This document shows positions 5,917 to 11,469 of a stretch of DNA of 11,469 nucleotides, piece after piece. Position 1 is the first letter of the stretch; each line of letters begins with the position of its first letter. A program made the position numbers and the translations under genes. Below the pieces are notes generated by a model. It did no database searches. It had not been told where the DNA came from and worked only from the letters and a program-made list of their open reading frames with translations. The stretch comes from CAYOFK01 sp964403185. GTDB lineage: Bacteria > Bacteroidota > Bacteroidia > Bacteroidales > VadinHA17. Location: contig CAYOFK010000094.1 of assembly GCA_964403185.1 (NCBI GenBank), positions 1 to 11,469 on the forward strand, given 5' to 3'.

Positions 5917-7455
5917 ATGACGATACATCCAGAAGTTAAAATATTCCGGTCAGGCCAGGTCAGGGAGATTGATGCCTATACCATCATCAATGAACCCATT
6001 GCATCTGTTGACCTGATGGAGCGTGCCTCTGTTTCTGTTTTTGAATGGATTAAAGATCATTTCTCAAAAACCATTCAGATTTTTATTTTTGCCGGTACCG
6101 GTAATAACGGGGGCGATGGACTCGTTGTGGGTCGCCTGCTTACTAATGCGGGCTATAATGTCAGCATATACCTGGCACGTTATTCAAAAAATATTTCTGA
6201 TGATTGCCAAATCAATTTTAACCGTTTGCAACAGACCCCCGGTGCATCAGTAGTTGAGATGAAAGAAAAGGATGCCTTTCCTGACATTCCCGGGGATTCC
6301 CTGGTTATTGATGCACTTTTCGGATCCGGTTTGTCGAGGCCACTGGAAGGCCGTTACGCAGGTTTGGTAAAGCACATCAATGACAATGAAGCAAAAGTTG
6401 TAAGTATAGATATTCCGTCGGGACTGTTTGGGGAGGATAATTCCACCAATAATTACGATCATATTGTTCGTGCAAACCATACGCTGAGCCTGCAATTTCA
6501 AAAACTGGCCTTTCAATTTCAGGAAAATGATCAGTATGCCGGGGATGTAGTAGTACTGCCCATTGGTTTGCATAAGGGTGTCATTGACCACTTGCCCACC
6601 CCCTATGCTTTTATTTCCGGATCTTTTGTAAGATCCTTTGTTAAAAAGAGGGATCTTTTCAGCCATAAGGGTAATTTCGGACATGTGTTGCTGATATCAG
6701 GGTGTTATGGTAAAATGGGAGCTGCCGTACTGGCATCCAGGGCATGCCTGCGGTCAGGGGTTGGATTGCTGACCACTCATGTGCCGGGGAAGGGAAATGA
6801 TATTTTGCAAACAGCCGTACCTGAGGCCATGATCAGCCTGGATCAGTCAGACATCATTTTTACTCAGGCACCCCCGCTTTCTGACTTTTCAAATGTTGGA
6901 ATCGGACCGGCATTGGGGTGTAAGCACAATTCCCGGGAAGGCCTGCGGGAGTTAATACGATCGGCTGAGACACCCATGGTGCTGGATGCAGATGCGATCA
7001 ATATCCTTGGTGCCAATCCCGACTGGATAACGGATCTTCCACAGGAAAGCGTTCTTACGCCCCACCCGAAAGAATTTCAAAGACTGACAGGGAAAAACGG
7101 TACGGGCTACCAACGTCACAAACATCAGATTGAATTCTCAAAAAAACACAAAATGATCCTGGTTCTTAAAGGGGCCCATACATCCATCTCCTTTCCGGAT
7201 GGCTCCTGTTTTTTTAATACTACCGGGAATCCGGGCATGGCAACGGCCGGCAGTGGCGATGTATTAACAGGAATTATTCTGGCATTACTGGGCCAGGGAT
7301 ACAATCCGGCAGATGCTGCAATATTAGGCGTATACGTACATGGCCTGGCAGGTGATCTTGCCAGGGATAAAATTGGCGAAGAAGCCCTCATTGCATCCGA
7401 TATTATTGACCATCTTGGTCCTGCATTCAGGAACATCCGGTCTTTGGAGGAATGA
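5917..7455 (+). CDS. nnr: Bifunctional NAD(P)H-hydrate epimerase / ADP-dependent NAD(P)H-hydrate dehydratase
   Basis: Repairs damaged nicotinamide cofactors in the cytosol: the N-terminal domain epimerises R- and S-NAD(P)HX, and the C-terminal domain dehydrates S-NAD(P)HX back to NAD(P)H using ADP. The 512 residues match the fused YjeF-type enzyme in the usual order. N-terminal domain (about 1-225): NNGGDG (63-68), IDALFGSGL (131-139) and SIDIPSG (163-169). C-terminal ribokinase-like domain (about 230-505): HKGNFGHVLLISG (250-262), VLDADAIN (345-352), LTPHPKEF (370-377) and GNPGMATAGSGDVLTG (437-452), with catalytic D448. Both active sites look intact. No Shine-Dalgarno sequence is present, and the start is supported by an upstream promoter candidate and by the conserved beginning KIFRSGQVREID. 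The lipoprotein gene follows 46 bp downstream on the same strand and may be partly co-transcribed. Confidence 0.97.
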   Translation: MTIHPEVKIFRSGQVREIDAYTIINEPIASVDLMERASVSVFEWIKDHFSKTIQIFIFAGTGNNGGDGLVVGRLLTNAGYNVSIYLARYSKNISDDCQINFNRLQQTPGASVVEMKEKDAFPDIPGDSLVIDALFGSGLSRPLEGRYAGLVKHINDNEAKVVSIDIPSGLFGEDNSTNNYDHIVRANHTLSLQFQKLAFQFQENDQYAGDVVVLPIGLHKGVIDHLPTPYAFISGSFVRSFVKKRDLFSHKGNFGHVLLISGCYGKMGAAVLASRACLRSGVGLLTTHVPGKGNDILQTAVPEAMISLDQSDIIFTQAPPLSDFSNVGIGPALGCKHNSREGLRELIRSAETPMVLDADAINILGANPDWITDLPQESVLTPHPKEFQRLTGKNGTGYQRHKHQIEFSKKHKMILVLKGAHTSISFPDGSCFFNTTGNPGMATAGSGDVLTGIILALLGQGYNPADAAILGVYVHGLAGDLARDKIGEEALIASDIIDHLGPAFRNIRSLEE

Positions 7456-7474
7456 ACATTGACTGGTAACTTTA
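7443..7474 (+). promoter_or_regulatory. Possible internal promoter for the DUF4831 lipoprotein gene
   Basis: TTTG at 7443-7446, inside the last codons of the repair gene, is followed after 20 nt by TAACTTTA at 7467-7474, one mismatch from TAnnTTTG. A start near 7480 would give a leader of about 20 nt before the ATG at 7502. This is plausible, but read-through from the upstream gene is equally likely. Confidence 0.35.
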
Positions 7475-7501
7475 TAATCTGACTTTGAAATTTGTAAAAT
7501 C

Positions 7502-8617
7502 ATGAGAAATATTTATCTGCTTGTAATTTTCGTCTCGGTTTGTTTATCTGCATGTACACCTCCCGTTGAGGTTACCAGAACGGTCCATAAACTGCCTGAC
7601 GGCATCCAGCCACCCACGGATGCGGTTATCTACGGATTGCCCAGGACGGTCTTACAGATTATGGTGGAAGTGGAAAAGGAGATCCGGAAAAAGGGCCCTT
7701 TTTATGCTTACAGAAGCAAATATCTGGGGCAGGAGGACGGCATTGCAGATGATCTGACTGCGTGGAGGATATCCAATATTGAAATAAGTTCATTTGAGGA
7801 ACCTGATCCGGGTCAGTTTTACGTGATCGAACCTTCTGAACTGGCATATTCCAATTACCTGCAAATGACCAAAGCAGGCCTGGTGTTAAGTTTGGATCCG
7901 GGTTTGTACAAGCGCATGCCTGCTGAACTGGATATTCCACTTTCAGAACCACGGCACCACTTTTTTACTGACCAGTCCGTTAAAAGAAATATGGCTGAAT
8001 ATAAAGACACTCTTTACCGTTTGGTGGAGACGGATACGGCATTCATCCGGGTTCCTTATGTGGATCTTAAGGTTCGTTACAAAAATACGGATGAAAAGGC
8101 CGGAGAGGCTGCCAATTTCATCATTAAAATCAGGAAGCGCCGTTTCAAGCTTATGTCCGGGCAGTATGAAGGCGTGTATCCCGAAGGCATCGCCCTGGAA
8201 TATGCAGTAAAAGAATTAACCAGACTGGAGAATGAGTATATGGCCCTTTTTCTGGGCAAAACCATCGTTGAAAACTATACACAGTCTTTTCAGTATGTCC
8301 CGGTTGAGAGTGAAACGGAAGACAGTGCTCCCTTGTTCAGGTTTTCAAATGATGAAGGCATTCTCCCGGCGGACGATATTGATGGGAAGCCCATCATGTT
8401 GAGGATCAACAGTATTGGGATTATGGCCGGTCTGAATTCCGCAGAACACCGGCCGGACAGCGTCAACAGAGCCGATCTGATATACAGAGTGCCCGACCCG
8501 TCAGTGGCGGAGATCGTTGATGGTATCAGGAGCTTATCGAAAAAAAGGGTTTTAATATATCAGAGAGGAAAAATAATGCGCCTCCCCGGGAAGTTCCGGT
8601 TGAGTCCCCGGGAATGA
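7502..8617 (+). CDS. DUF4831-family lipoprotein
   Basis: A 371-residue protein with a lipoprotein signal peptide: a hydrophobic stretch (residues 4-15) ends in the lipobox LSAC, with lipidated C18. It should be anchored in the envelope, facing the periplasm or exported to the outer membrane. The body resembles the DUF4831 family of Bacteroidota: a YGLPRTVLQIMVEVEKE strand-rich start (44-60), then YAYRSKYLG, TAWRISNIEISS, and a central KIRKRRFKLMSGQYEG / YPEGIALEYAVKELTRLENEYMALFLGKT region. No catalytic motif is visible and the function is unknown. The N-terminal half looks beta-rich. It sits 46 bp after the NAD(P)HX repair gene on the same strand and is convergent with the thioredoxin-like gene, which ends 29 bp away. 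No terminator hairpin with a T-run is seen in that short gap. Confidence 0.78.
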   Translation: MRNIYLLVIFVSVCLSACTPPVEVTRTVHKLPDGIQPPTDAVIYGLPRTVLQIMVEVEKEIRKKGPFYAYRSKYLGQEDGIADDLTAWRISNIEISSFEEPDPGQFYVIEPSELAYSNYLQMTKAGLVLSLDPGLYKRMPAELDIPLSEPRHHFFTDQSVKRNMAEYKDTLYRLVETDTAFIRVPYVDLKVRYKNTDEKAGEAANFIIKIRKRRFKLMSGQYEGVYPEGIALEYAVKELTRLENEYMALFLGKTIVENYTQSFQYVPVESETEDSAPLFRFSNDEGILPADDIDGKPIMLRINSIGIMAGLNSAEHRPDSVNRADLIYRVPDPSVAEIVDGIRSLSKKRVLIYQRGKIMRLPGKFRLSPRE

Positions 8618-8646
8618 ACTGCAGATAATCCAAGGCGGGGAATCAA

Positions 8647-9189
8647 CTATTTTGCAGCCTGAATTCTGCCCTCAAAACTTTTTATGTAATCCTGCAGACT
8701 GATGGATTTATAGCCCTCCACAACAAAGTAGTTCAGGATGGGTTCAAGATCTTTGGCTGAAAAATAGCCGGGGATGGGTGCCAGTAATTGAAAATCTTCA
8801 TCCATGTAAACCGCTGATGGATACCCCATTTGGCCCTGCAGCAACGCTATGGCAAGCTGATGGGGGCTCCTGGGTTTGGCCCCCTCATTTACAAAGGTTT
8901 TTCCTGCAAAGGTGACAGGCTCTTTTGATTCTGCATTGAATTTGACAGCATAAAACTTTGTATTCAGCAGTTCAATGATCACCGGATGGGTAAATGTCTC
9001 CTTATCCATTTTCTTACACCAGCCGCACCAGTCAGTATATACATCAATAAACAGTTTTCTTGGTTCCTTGCTGCTTAAGGCCACGGCCTCCTCAAAGCCA
9101 TACCACTTAACTTCATTTTTTTCCTGTGCTCCGGCCGTAGCCATGCCCGCAACTACAAAAAGCAGTACCGGAATGAATTGTTTTTTCAT
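8647..9189 (-). CDS. Secreted thioredoxin-fold protein
   Basis: A 180-residue protein with a cleavable signal peptide (KK followed by a hydrophobic core, likely cleaved near AGA-Q at 20-22), so it acts in the periplasm. The thioredoxin fold shows LFIDVYTDWCGWCKKM, with redox cysteines C55 and C58 in a WCGWC motif, and the cis-proline loop GYPSAVYMD (P124). Relative to classical thioredoxin it has an insert between the active site and the cis-proline loop (about residues 85-118), as in thioredoxin_7/DUF255-like proteins of Bacteroidota. Probable roles are thiol-disulfide exchange on envelope proteins, but the partner is unknown. There is no link to the arsenate reductase, which needs a cytosolic thioredoxin. 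The leader upstream of the ATG contains two overlapping palindromes and a perfect -7 box. Confidence 0.88.
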   Translation of the reverse strand: MKKQFIPVLLFVVAGMATAGAQEKNEVKWYGFEEAVALSSKEPRKLFIDVYTDWCGWCKKMDKETFTHPVIIELLNTKFYAVKFNAESKEPVTFAGKTFVNEGAKPRSPHQLAIALLQGQMGYPSAVYMDEDFQLLAPIPGYFSAKDLEPILNYFVVEGYKSISLQDYIKSFEGRIQAAK

Positions 9190-9200
9190 TTTGTGTCAAC

Positions 9201-9230
9201 TATGTTATATAACATACAACAAATTGTATG
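9201..9230. promoter_or_regulatory. Two overlapping palindromes in the thioredoxin-like gene leader
   Basis: TATGTTATATAACATA (9201-9216) is a perfect 16-bp palindrome. Overlapping it, CATACAA (9213-9219) and TTGTATG (9224-9230) form a 7-bp inverted repeat with a 4-nt spacer. They lie 12-41 nt upstream of the thioredoxin-like start codon and downstream of its -7 box, where a repressor site or a leader hairpin could act. The sequence is very AT-rich, so chance is a real alternative for the shorter one. Confidence 0.4.
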
Positions 9231-9238
9231 CCACAGTA

Positions 9239-9246
9239 CAAATATA
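9239..9246 (-). promoter_or_regulatory. Candidate -7 element for the thioredoxin-like gene
   Basis: The minus strand reads TATATTTG, a perfect TAnnTTTG match 49 nt upstream of the start at 9189. The expected transcript start near 9232 would place both palindromes inside the leader. No -33 TTTG is visible at the right distance. Confidence 0.45.
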
Positions 9247-9253
9247 TAAATAT

Positions 9254-9460
9254 TTACAATGATGTATGCATATTTCTGTAAGCTGCATTTCCCAAATACT
9301 CAGCATGATTCAGAACTGTTTCAATACGGGCAACTTCGTCAAACTGCTTTTGATACGGATGCGGATCTGGTGCAGGTTCAAACAGAGTGCTTTTATTAAC
9401 TTTTATTTTTCTTACTTTAGGCTTTTTAATCTCACAAATATTCAAAACTGATGGAAACAT
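9254..9460 (-). CDS. Possible small hypothetical protein (68 aa)
   Basis: I do not recognise this protein. The frame fills most of the gap between the thioredoxin-like gene and the MFS transporter. Its second half (about residues 22-64, containing EPAPDPHPYQKQFDEVARIE) has a protein-like composition and purine-rich first codon positions, and it is less AT-rich than the flanking DNA. The first 20 residues are lysine-rich and look less convincing. The only ATG (9460) lies 10 bp inside the start of the divergent MFS gene, leaving no normal promoter space. The frame ends just before the -7 box of the thioredoxin-like gene. It could be a real small gene with another start, a decayed remnant, or chance. 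No signal peptide or membrane segment is seen. Confidence 0.3.
   Translation of the reverse strand: MFPSVLNICEIKKPKVRKIKVNKSTLFEPAPDPHPYQKQFDEVARIETVLNHAEYLGNAAYRNMHTSL
9413..9420 (+). promoter_or_regulatory. Weak -7-like element for the MFS transporter
   Basis: TACTTTAG is one mismatch from TAnnTTTG and lies 31 nt before the MFS start codon at 9451. The nearest -33-like sequence (TTTT at 9391-9394) is only 18 nt upstream, slightly short. It is the best candidate I can find for this gene. Confidence 0.25.
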
Positions 9461-11010
9461 TCAAGAAAACGCTACGGGATTCCACACCAATGCGGTGGTT
9501 TATGTTGGTATTGGTTAGTATGTTGATGTTTTCAACGTACTGGTTTCAGGATTTCTTTTCAGGATTAAAAGGGTTGATGGAATCTGAAATGGGCTTCACC
9601 AGTGAAGAGTTCGGTCGCATGATCGCTCTGACAACCATTGCGAATGTTTTTGGCATGATCATCGTCGGGGGCATCATTCTTGACAAGTGGGGGATCCGCC
9701 TGACGGGAATTGTATTTGGAGGGTTGGCGACCCTTGGTGCGACTATTGTGGCGATGGGTGCTTATGGATTTTTTGGTGAAAGTCATTCCACTAAACTTAC
9801 CATGATGATCGTTGGCAGGGTGATGTTTGGTTCGGGTTTGGAGGTGGTTTGTGTGGTAGCCAGCAGAACCGTAGTGAAATGGTTTAAAGGCTATGAGTTG
9901 GCCCTGGCCATGGCCATTAATATGGGTTTTGGCCGGTTAGGATCTGCCATGGGGATTGCCTTATCCATAGATATTGGCGGCGGCAGCGTTCCACCGGCAG
10001 TGGCATTTGCAGCCACACTGATTGGCCTTTCATTGATCATTTTCCTGATTTATACAGTATTCGATATTAAAATTGACAGACAAACTGCGGGACAGACCGA
10101 AGGTGTTGATGATGAGGAATTTAAATTCACTGACCTGATTAAGCTTATTACAAATCGCTCTTTTATTTTTATTGCACTCCTGTGTGTTTCCTTCTATGCC
10201 GCAGTATTCCCGTTTATTCAGTATGCACCTGATCTGATGGTAAACAAATTCGGGTTTACTTATGATCTGCCTGCGTCAGGTAATTATTTTACTTTGTTTG
10301 GCAGTATATCACTGGGGAATGCGATGATATTTATCGGCTTGTTCATATTCGGTATTGCATTTTCAATGGTTCCTGCTCAGATGAAGACCAGAGGAAAAAA
10401 ACTATTATCGCTACTGTTGATCTTTGTGCTGTTTGTTGTATTTATCAGCACCCTTTGGGGGACCCTCTCATTATGGTTAAAGAACGGACCAAAAACGGCC
10501 AGTCTCATTCCTATGGGAACCATTTTGTTCACCCCCATATTTGGCAGTTATATCGACCGGAAAGGGAAAGCTGCTTCGGTCATGATCCTGGGCGCCCTGT
10601 TGCTTATTTTTGCGCACTTATCCCTGTCATTATTTAACAATGTGGTACTCGGATATCTTGGTTTGGTGAGTCTTGGGATTGCTTTTTCACTGGTACCTGC
10701 AGCCATGTGGCCTTCAGTGGCAAAGATTGTTGCAGAAAACCGTTTGGGAACTGCCTATGCCACAATGTTTACCATTCAGAATATTGGTCTCCTGGCTTTT
10801 TTCTGGGGTATTGGCGCCGTTCTGGACCTTGCCAACAAGGCGGATCTGGAAGCTATCAGGGCCGGAGAGATGATGTACAATTACACCATACCGATTGGCA
10901 TGCTGGTAGTACTTGGAATAATATCAATATTCCTGGCCTTTGAGCTCAGAAAAGCAGATGCCAAACAAAAATATGGTCTGGAGCTGCCTTTCGGCGGGAA
11001 ACCGGAATAA
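9451..11010 (+). CDS. MFS transporter, MFSD1-like (putative dipeptide transporter)
   Basis: Inner-membrane major facilitator protein of 519 residues. MFS motif A appears in the first half as GGIILDKWGIR (73-83) and in the second half as GSYIDRKGK (365-373). The segment WPSVAKIVAENRLGTAY (420-436), followed by IQNIGL (442-447), resembles the equivalent region of the MFSD1 branch, whose animal member is reported as a lysosomal dipeptide transporter; this resemblance is from memory, not alignment. The protein is longer than a 12-TM MFS because about 80 residues (271-350) with two extra hydrophobic segments lie between TM7 and TM8. The insert contains GIAFSMVPAQM (301-311), nearly repeating GIAFSLVPAAM (409-419). 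The gene precedes the pepD dipeptidase by 84 bp on the same strand, which supports a dipeptide-uptake role. Start at 9451: the N-terminal METFKK leads directly into TM1, and the ATG has no Shine-Dalgarno sequence. Confidence 0.88.
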   Translation: METFKKTLRDSTPMRWFMLVLVSMLMFSTYWFQDFFSGLKGLMESEMGFTSEEFGRMIALTTIANVFGMIIVGGIILDKWGIRLTGIVFGGLATLGATIVAMGAYGFFGESHSTKLTMMIVGRVMFGSGLEVVCVVASRTVVKWFKGYELALAMAINMGFGRLGSAMGIALSIDIGGGSVPPAVAFAATLIGLSLIIFLIYTVFDIKIDRQTAGQTEGVDDEEFKFTDLIKLITNRSFIFIALLCVSFYAAVFPFIQYAPDLMVNKFGFTYDLPASGNYFTLFGSISLGNAMIFIGLFIFGIAFSMVPAQMKTRGKKLLSLLLIFVLFVVFISTLWGTLSLWLKNGPKTASLIPMGTILFTPIFGSYIDRKGKAASVMILGALLLIFAHLSLSLFNNVVLGYLGLVSLGIAFSLVPAAMWPSVAKIVAENRLGTAYATMFTIQNIGLLAFFWGIGAVLDLANKADLEAIRAGEMMYNYTIPIGMLVVLGIISIFLAFELRKADAKQKYGLELPFGGKPE

Positions 11011-11018
11011 ATATTCCG
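11003..11018 (+). other. Small inverted repeat across the MFS stop codon
   Basis: CGGAATA and TATTCCG flank AA, and the repeat spans the TAA stop of the MFS gene. No T-run follows, so it is not a typical terminator. It might be an intercistronic stem-loop in an MFS-pepD transcript. Confidence 0.3.
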
Positions 11019-11094
11019 AGGGCGGACTAAATCCATCCAAAGTTTACCATGATTAATAAGCACATAAACTTATAATTAAATAAATCTGACTAAC

Positions 11095-11469
11095 ATGAAT
11101 ATCAGCGAATTAGATCCTAAAGTTTTATGGAAACATTTTTACAGCCTGACACAGATACCACGTCCCTCAAAAAAAGAAAAGGAGATTGTGGCATATATGA
11201 AAAAATTTGGTGAAGACCTGGGTCTGAATACTCTTGTGGATGAAGTAGATAATGTCATCATCAAAAAACCGGCCACTCCCGGTTTAGAGAACCGCAAAAC
11301 CGTAGTTTTACAGGGTCATCTGGATATGGTGCCTCAAAAAAATTCCGATACCAAACATGATTTCGGGAAAGATCCGATTGAAGCCTTTGTTGACGGGGAA
11401 TGGGTGACTGCCAAAGGTACCACCCTGGGGGCGGATAACGGAATCGGAGTCGCCGCCGCCATGGCTGTC
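11095..11469 (+). CDS. pepD: Aminoacyl-histidine dipeptidase (Xaa-His dipeptidase, M20C), 5' part
   Basis: The first 125 codons are present and the gene runs off the window; E. coli PepD has about 485 residues. The product is a cytosolic zinc metallopeptidase that hydrolyses dipeptides, including Xaa-His such as carnosine. Residues 58-116 match PepD closely: KPATPGLENRKTVVLQGHLD holds the first metal ligand H75 and the adjacent catalytic D77, DMVPQKN follows, and GTTLGADNGIG holds the bridging metal ligand D114. I placed the start at 11095 (MNISELDPKVLW), which matches the family N-terminus; the leader is AT-rich with no Shine-Dalgarno sequence. It follows the MFSD1-like transporter by 84 bp on the same strand, a likely two-gene dipeptide uptake and hydrolysis unit. 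No strong separate promoter is evident; TAAATCTG at 11081-11088 is one mismatch from the -7 consensus but lacks a -33 partner. Confidence 0.95.
   Translation, partial: MNISELDPKVLWKHFYSLTQIPRPSKKEKEIVAYMKKFGEDLGLNTLVDEVDNVIIKKPATPGLENRKTVVLQGHLDMVPQKNSDTKHDFGKDPIEAFVDGEWVTAKGTTLGADNGIGVAAAMAV

Noticed and set aside
8583..8613. Two TCCCCGGGA copies near the end of the lipoprotein gene as a terminator
   Set aside because: The copies lie within the coding sequence and can pair over only about 6 bp, with no T-run after them.
9266..9451. Plus-strand 61-codon frame upstream of the MFS gene
   Set aside because: It is the mirror of the minus-strand small frame, is rich in Phe/Ile/Asn as expected for AT-rich DNA, and has no coding signature.
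1..11469. CRISPR array, tRNA/rRNA, toxin-antitoxin, phage or defence system
   Set aside because: No regularly spaced repeats, cloverleaf or rRNA sequence, integrase, transposase, nuclease or antitoxin-like gene pair could be found in the readable frames.

Overview
This window looks like a chromosomal segment from a member of the Bacteroidota, probably Bacteroidales/Marinilabiliales-like. Three things point that way. Start codons are preceded by A/T-rich leaders without recognisable Shine-Dalgarno sequences. Several intergenic regions carry the Bacteroidota-type -7 element TAnnTTTG, sometimes with a TTTG-like -33 element about 20 nt upstream. The gene families (DUF4831 lipoprotein, SiaC/DUF1987 protein, a Bacteroidota-style POT transporter) also fit. 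The window is mostly housekeeping and nutrient metabolism. I see no phage, transposase gene, CRISPR array, rRNA or tRNA. No intergenic gap exceeds about 260 bp.

Layout, left to right. Positions 1-186 hold no gene but contain two hairpins and resemble a dispersed intergenic repeat. A thioredoxin-type arsenate reductase (minus strand, 187-615) is divergent from enolase (plus, 764-2044). Enolase converges on, and overlaps by 6 bp, a zinc-dependent sorbitol/threonine-type dehydrogenase (minus, 2039-3070). Upstream of the dehydrogenase is a clear rho-independent terminator (3157-3186) that ends the transcript of a SiaC-family regulatory phosphoprotein (minus, 3233-3661). Next come a C-rich intergenic patch and a large POT-family peptide transporter (minus, 3929-5743). 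The POT gene is divergent from a bifunctional NAD(P)HX epimerase/dehydratase (plus, 5917-7455), which is followed by a DUF4831 lipoprotein (plus, 7502-8617). A secreted thioredoxin-fold protein (minus, 8647-9189) converges on the lipoprotein gene. Between it and the next plus-strand gene lie two overlapping palindromes and a possible small ORF. The window closes with an MFSD1-like MFS transporter (plus, 9451-11010) and the start of an aminoacyl-histidine dipeptidase gene, pepD (plus, from 11095, cut by the window edge).

How the genes work together. The clearest functional link is the last pair: an MFS protein resembling the MFSD1 dipeptide-transporter branch sits directly upstream of a cytosolic dipeptidase, suggesting a dipeptide uptake-and-hydrolysis unit. 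The POT transporter adds a second peptide-uptake route. Both transporters appear to carry an extra hydrophobic segment pair between the canonical TM7 and TM8, and in the MFS protein that insert contains a near-copy of a motif found later in the same protein. Enolase (glycolysis) and the NAD(P)HX repair enzyme (nicotinamide cofactor repair) are ordinary housekeeping genes. I did not find a convincing novel multi-gene system; the most unusual points are the MFS insert/duplication, the dipeptide gene pair, the orphan SiaC and the palindromes upstream of the thioredoxin-like gene.
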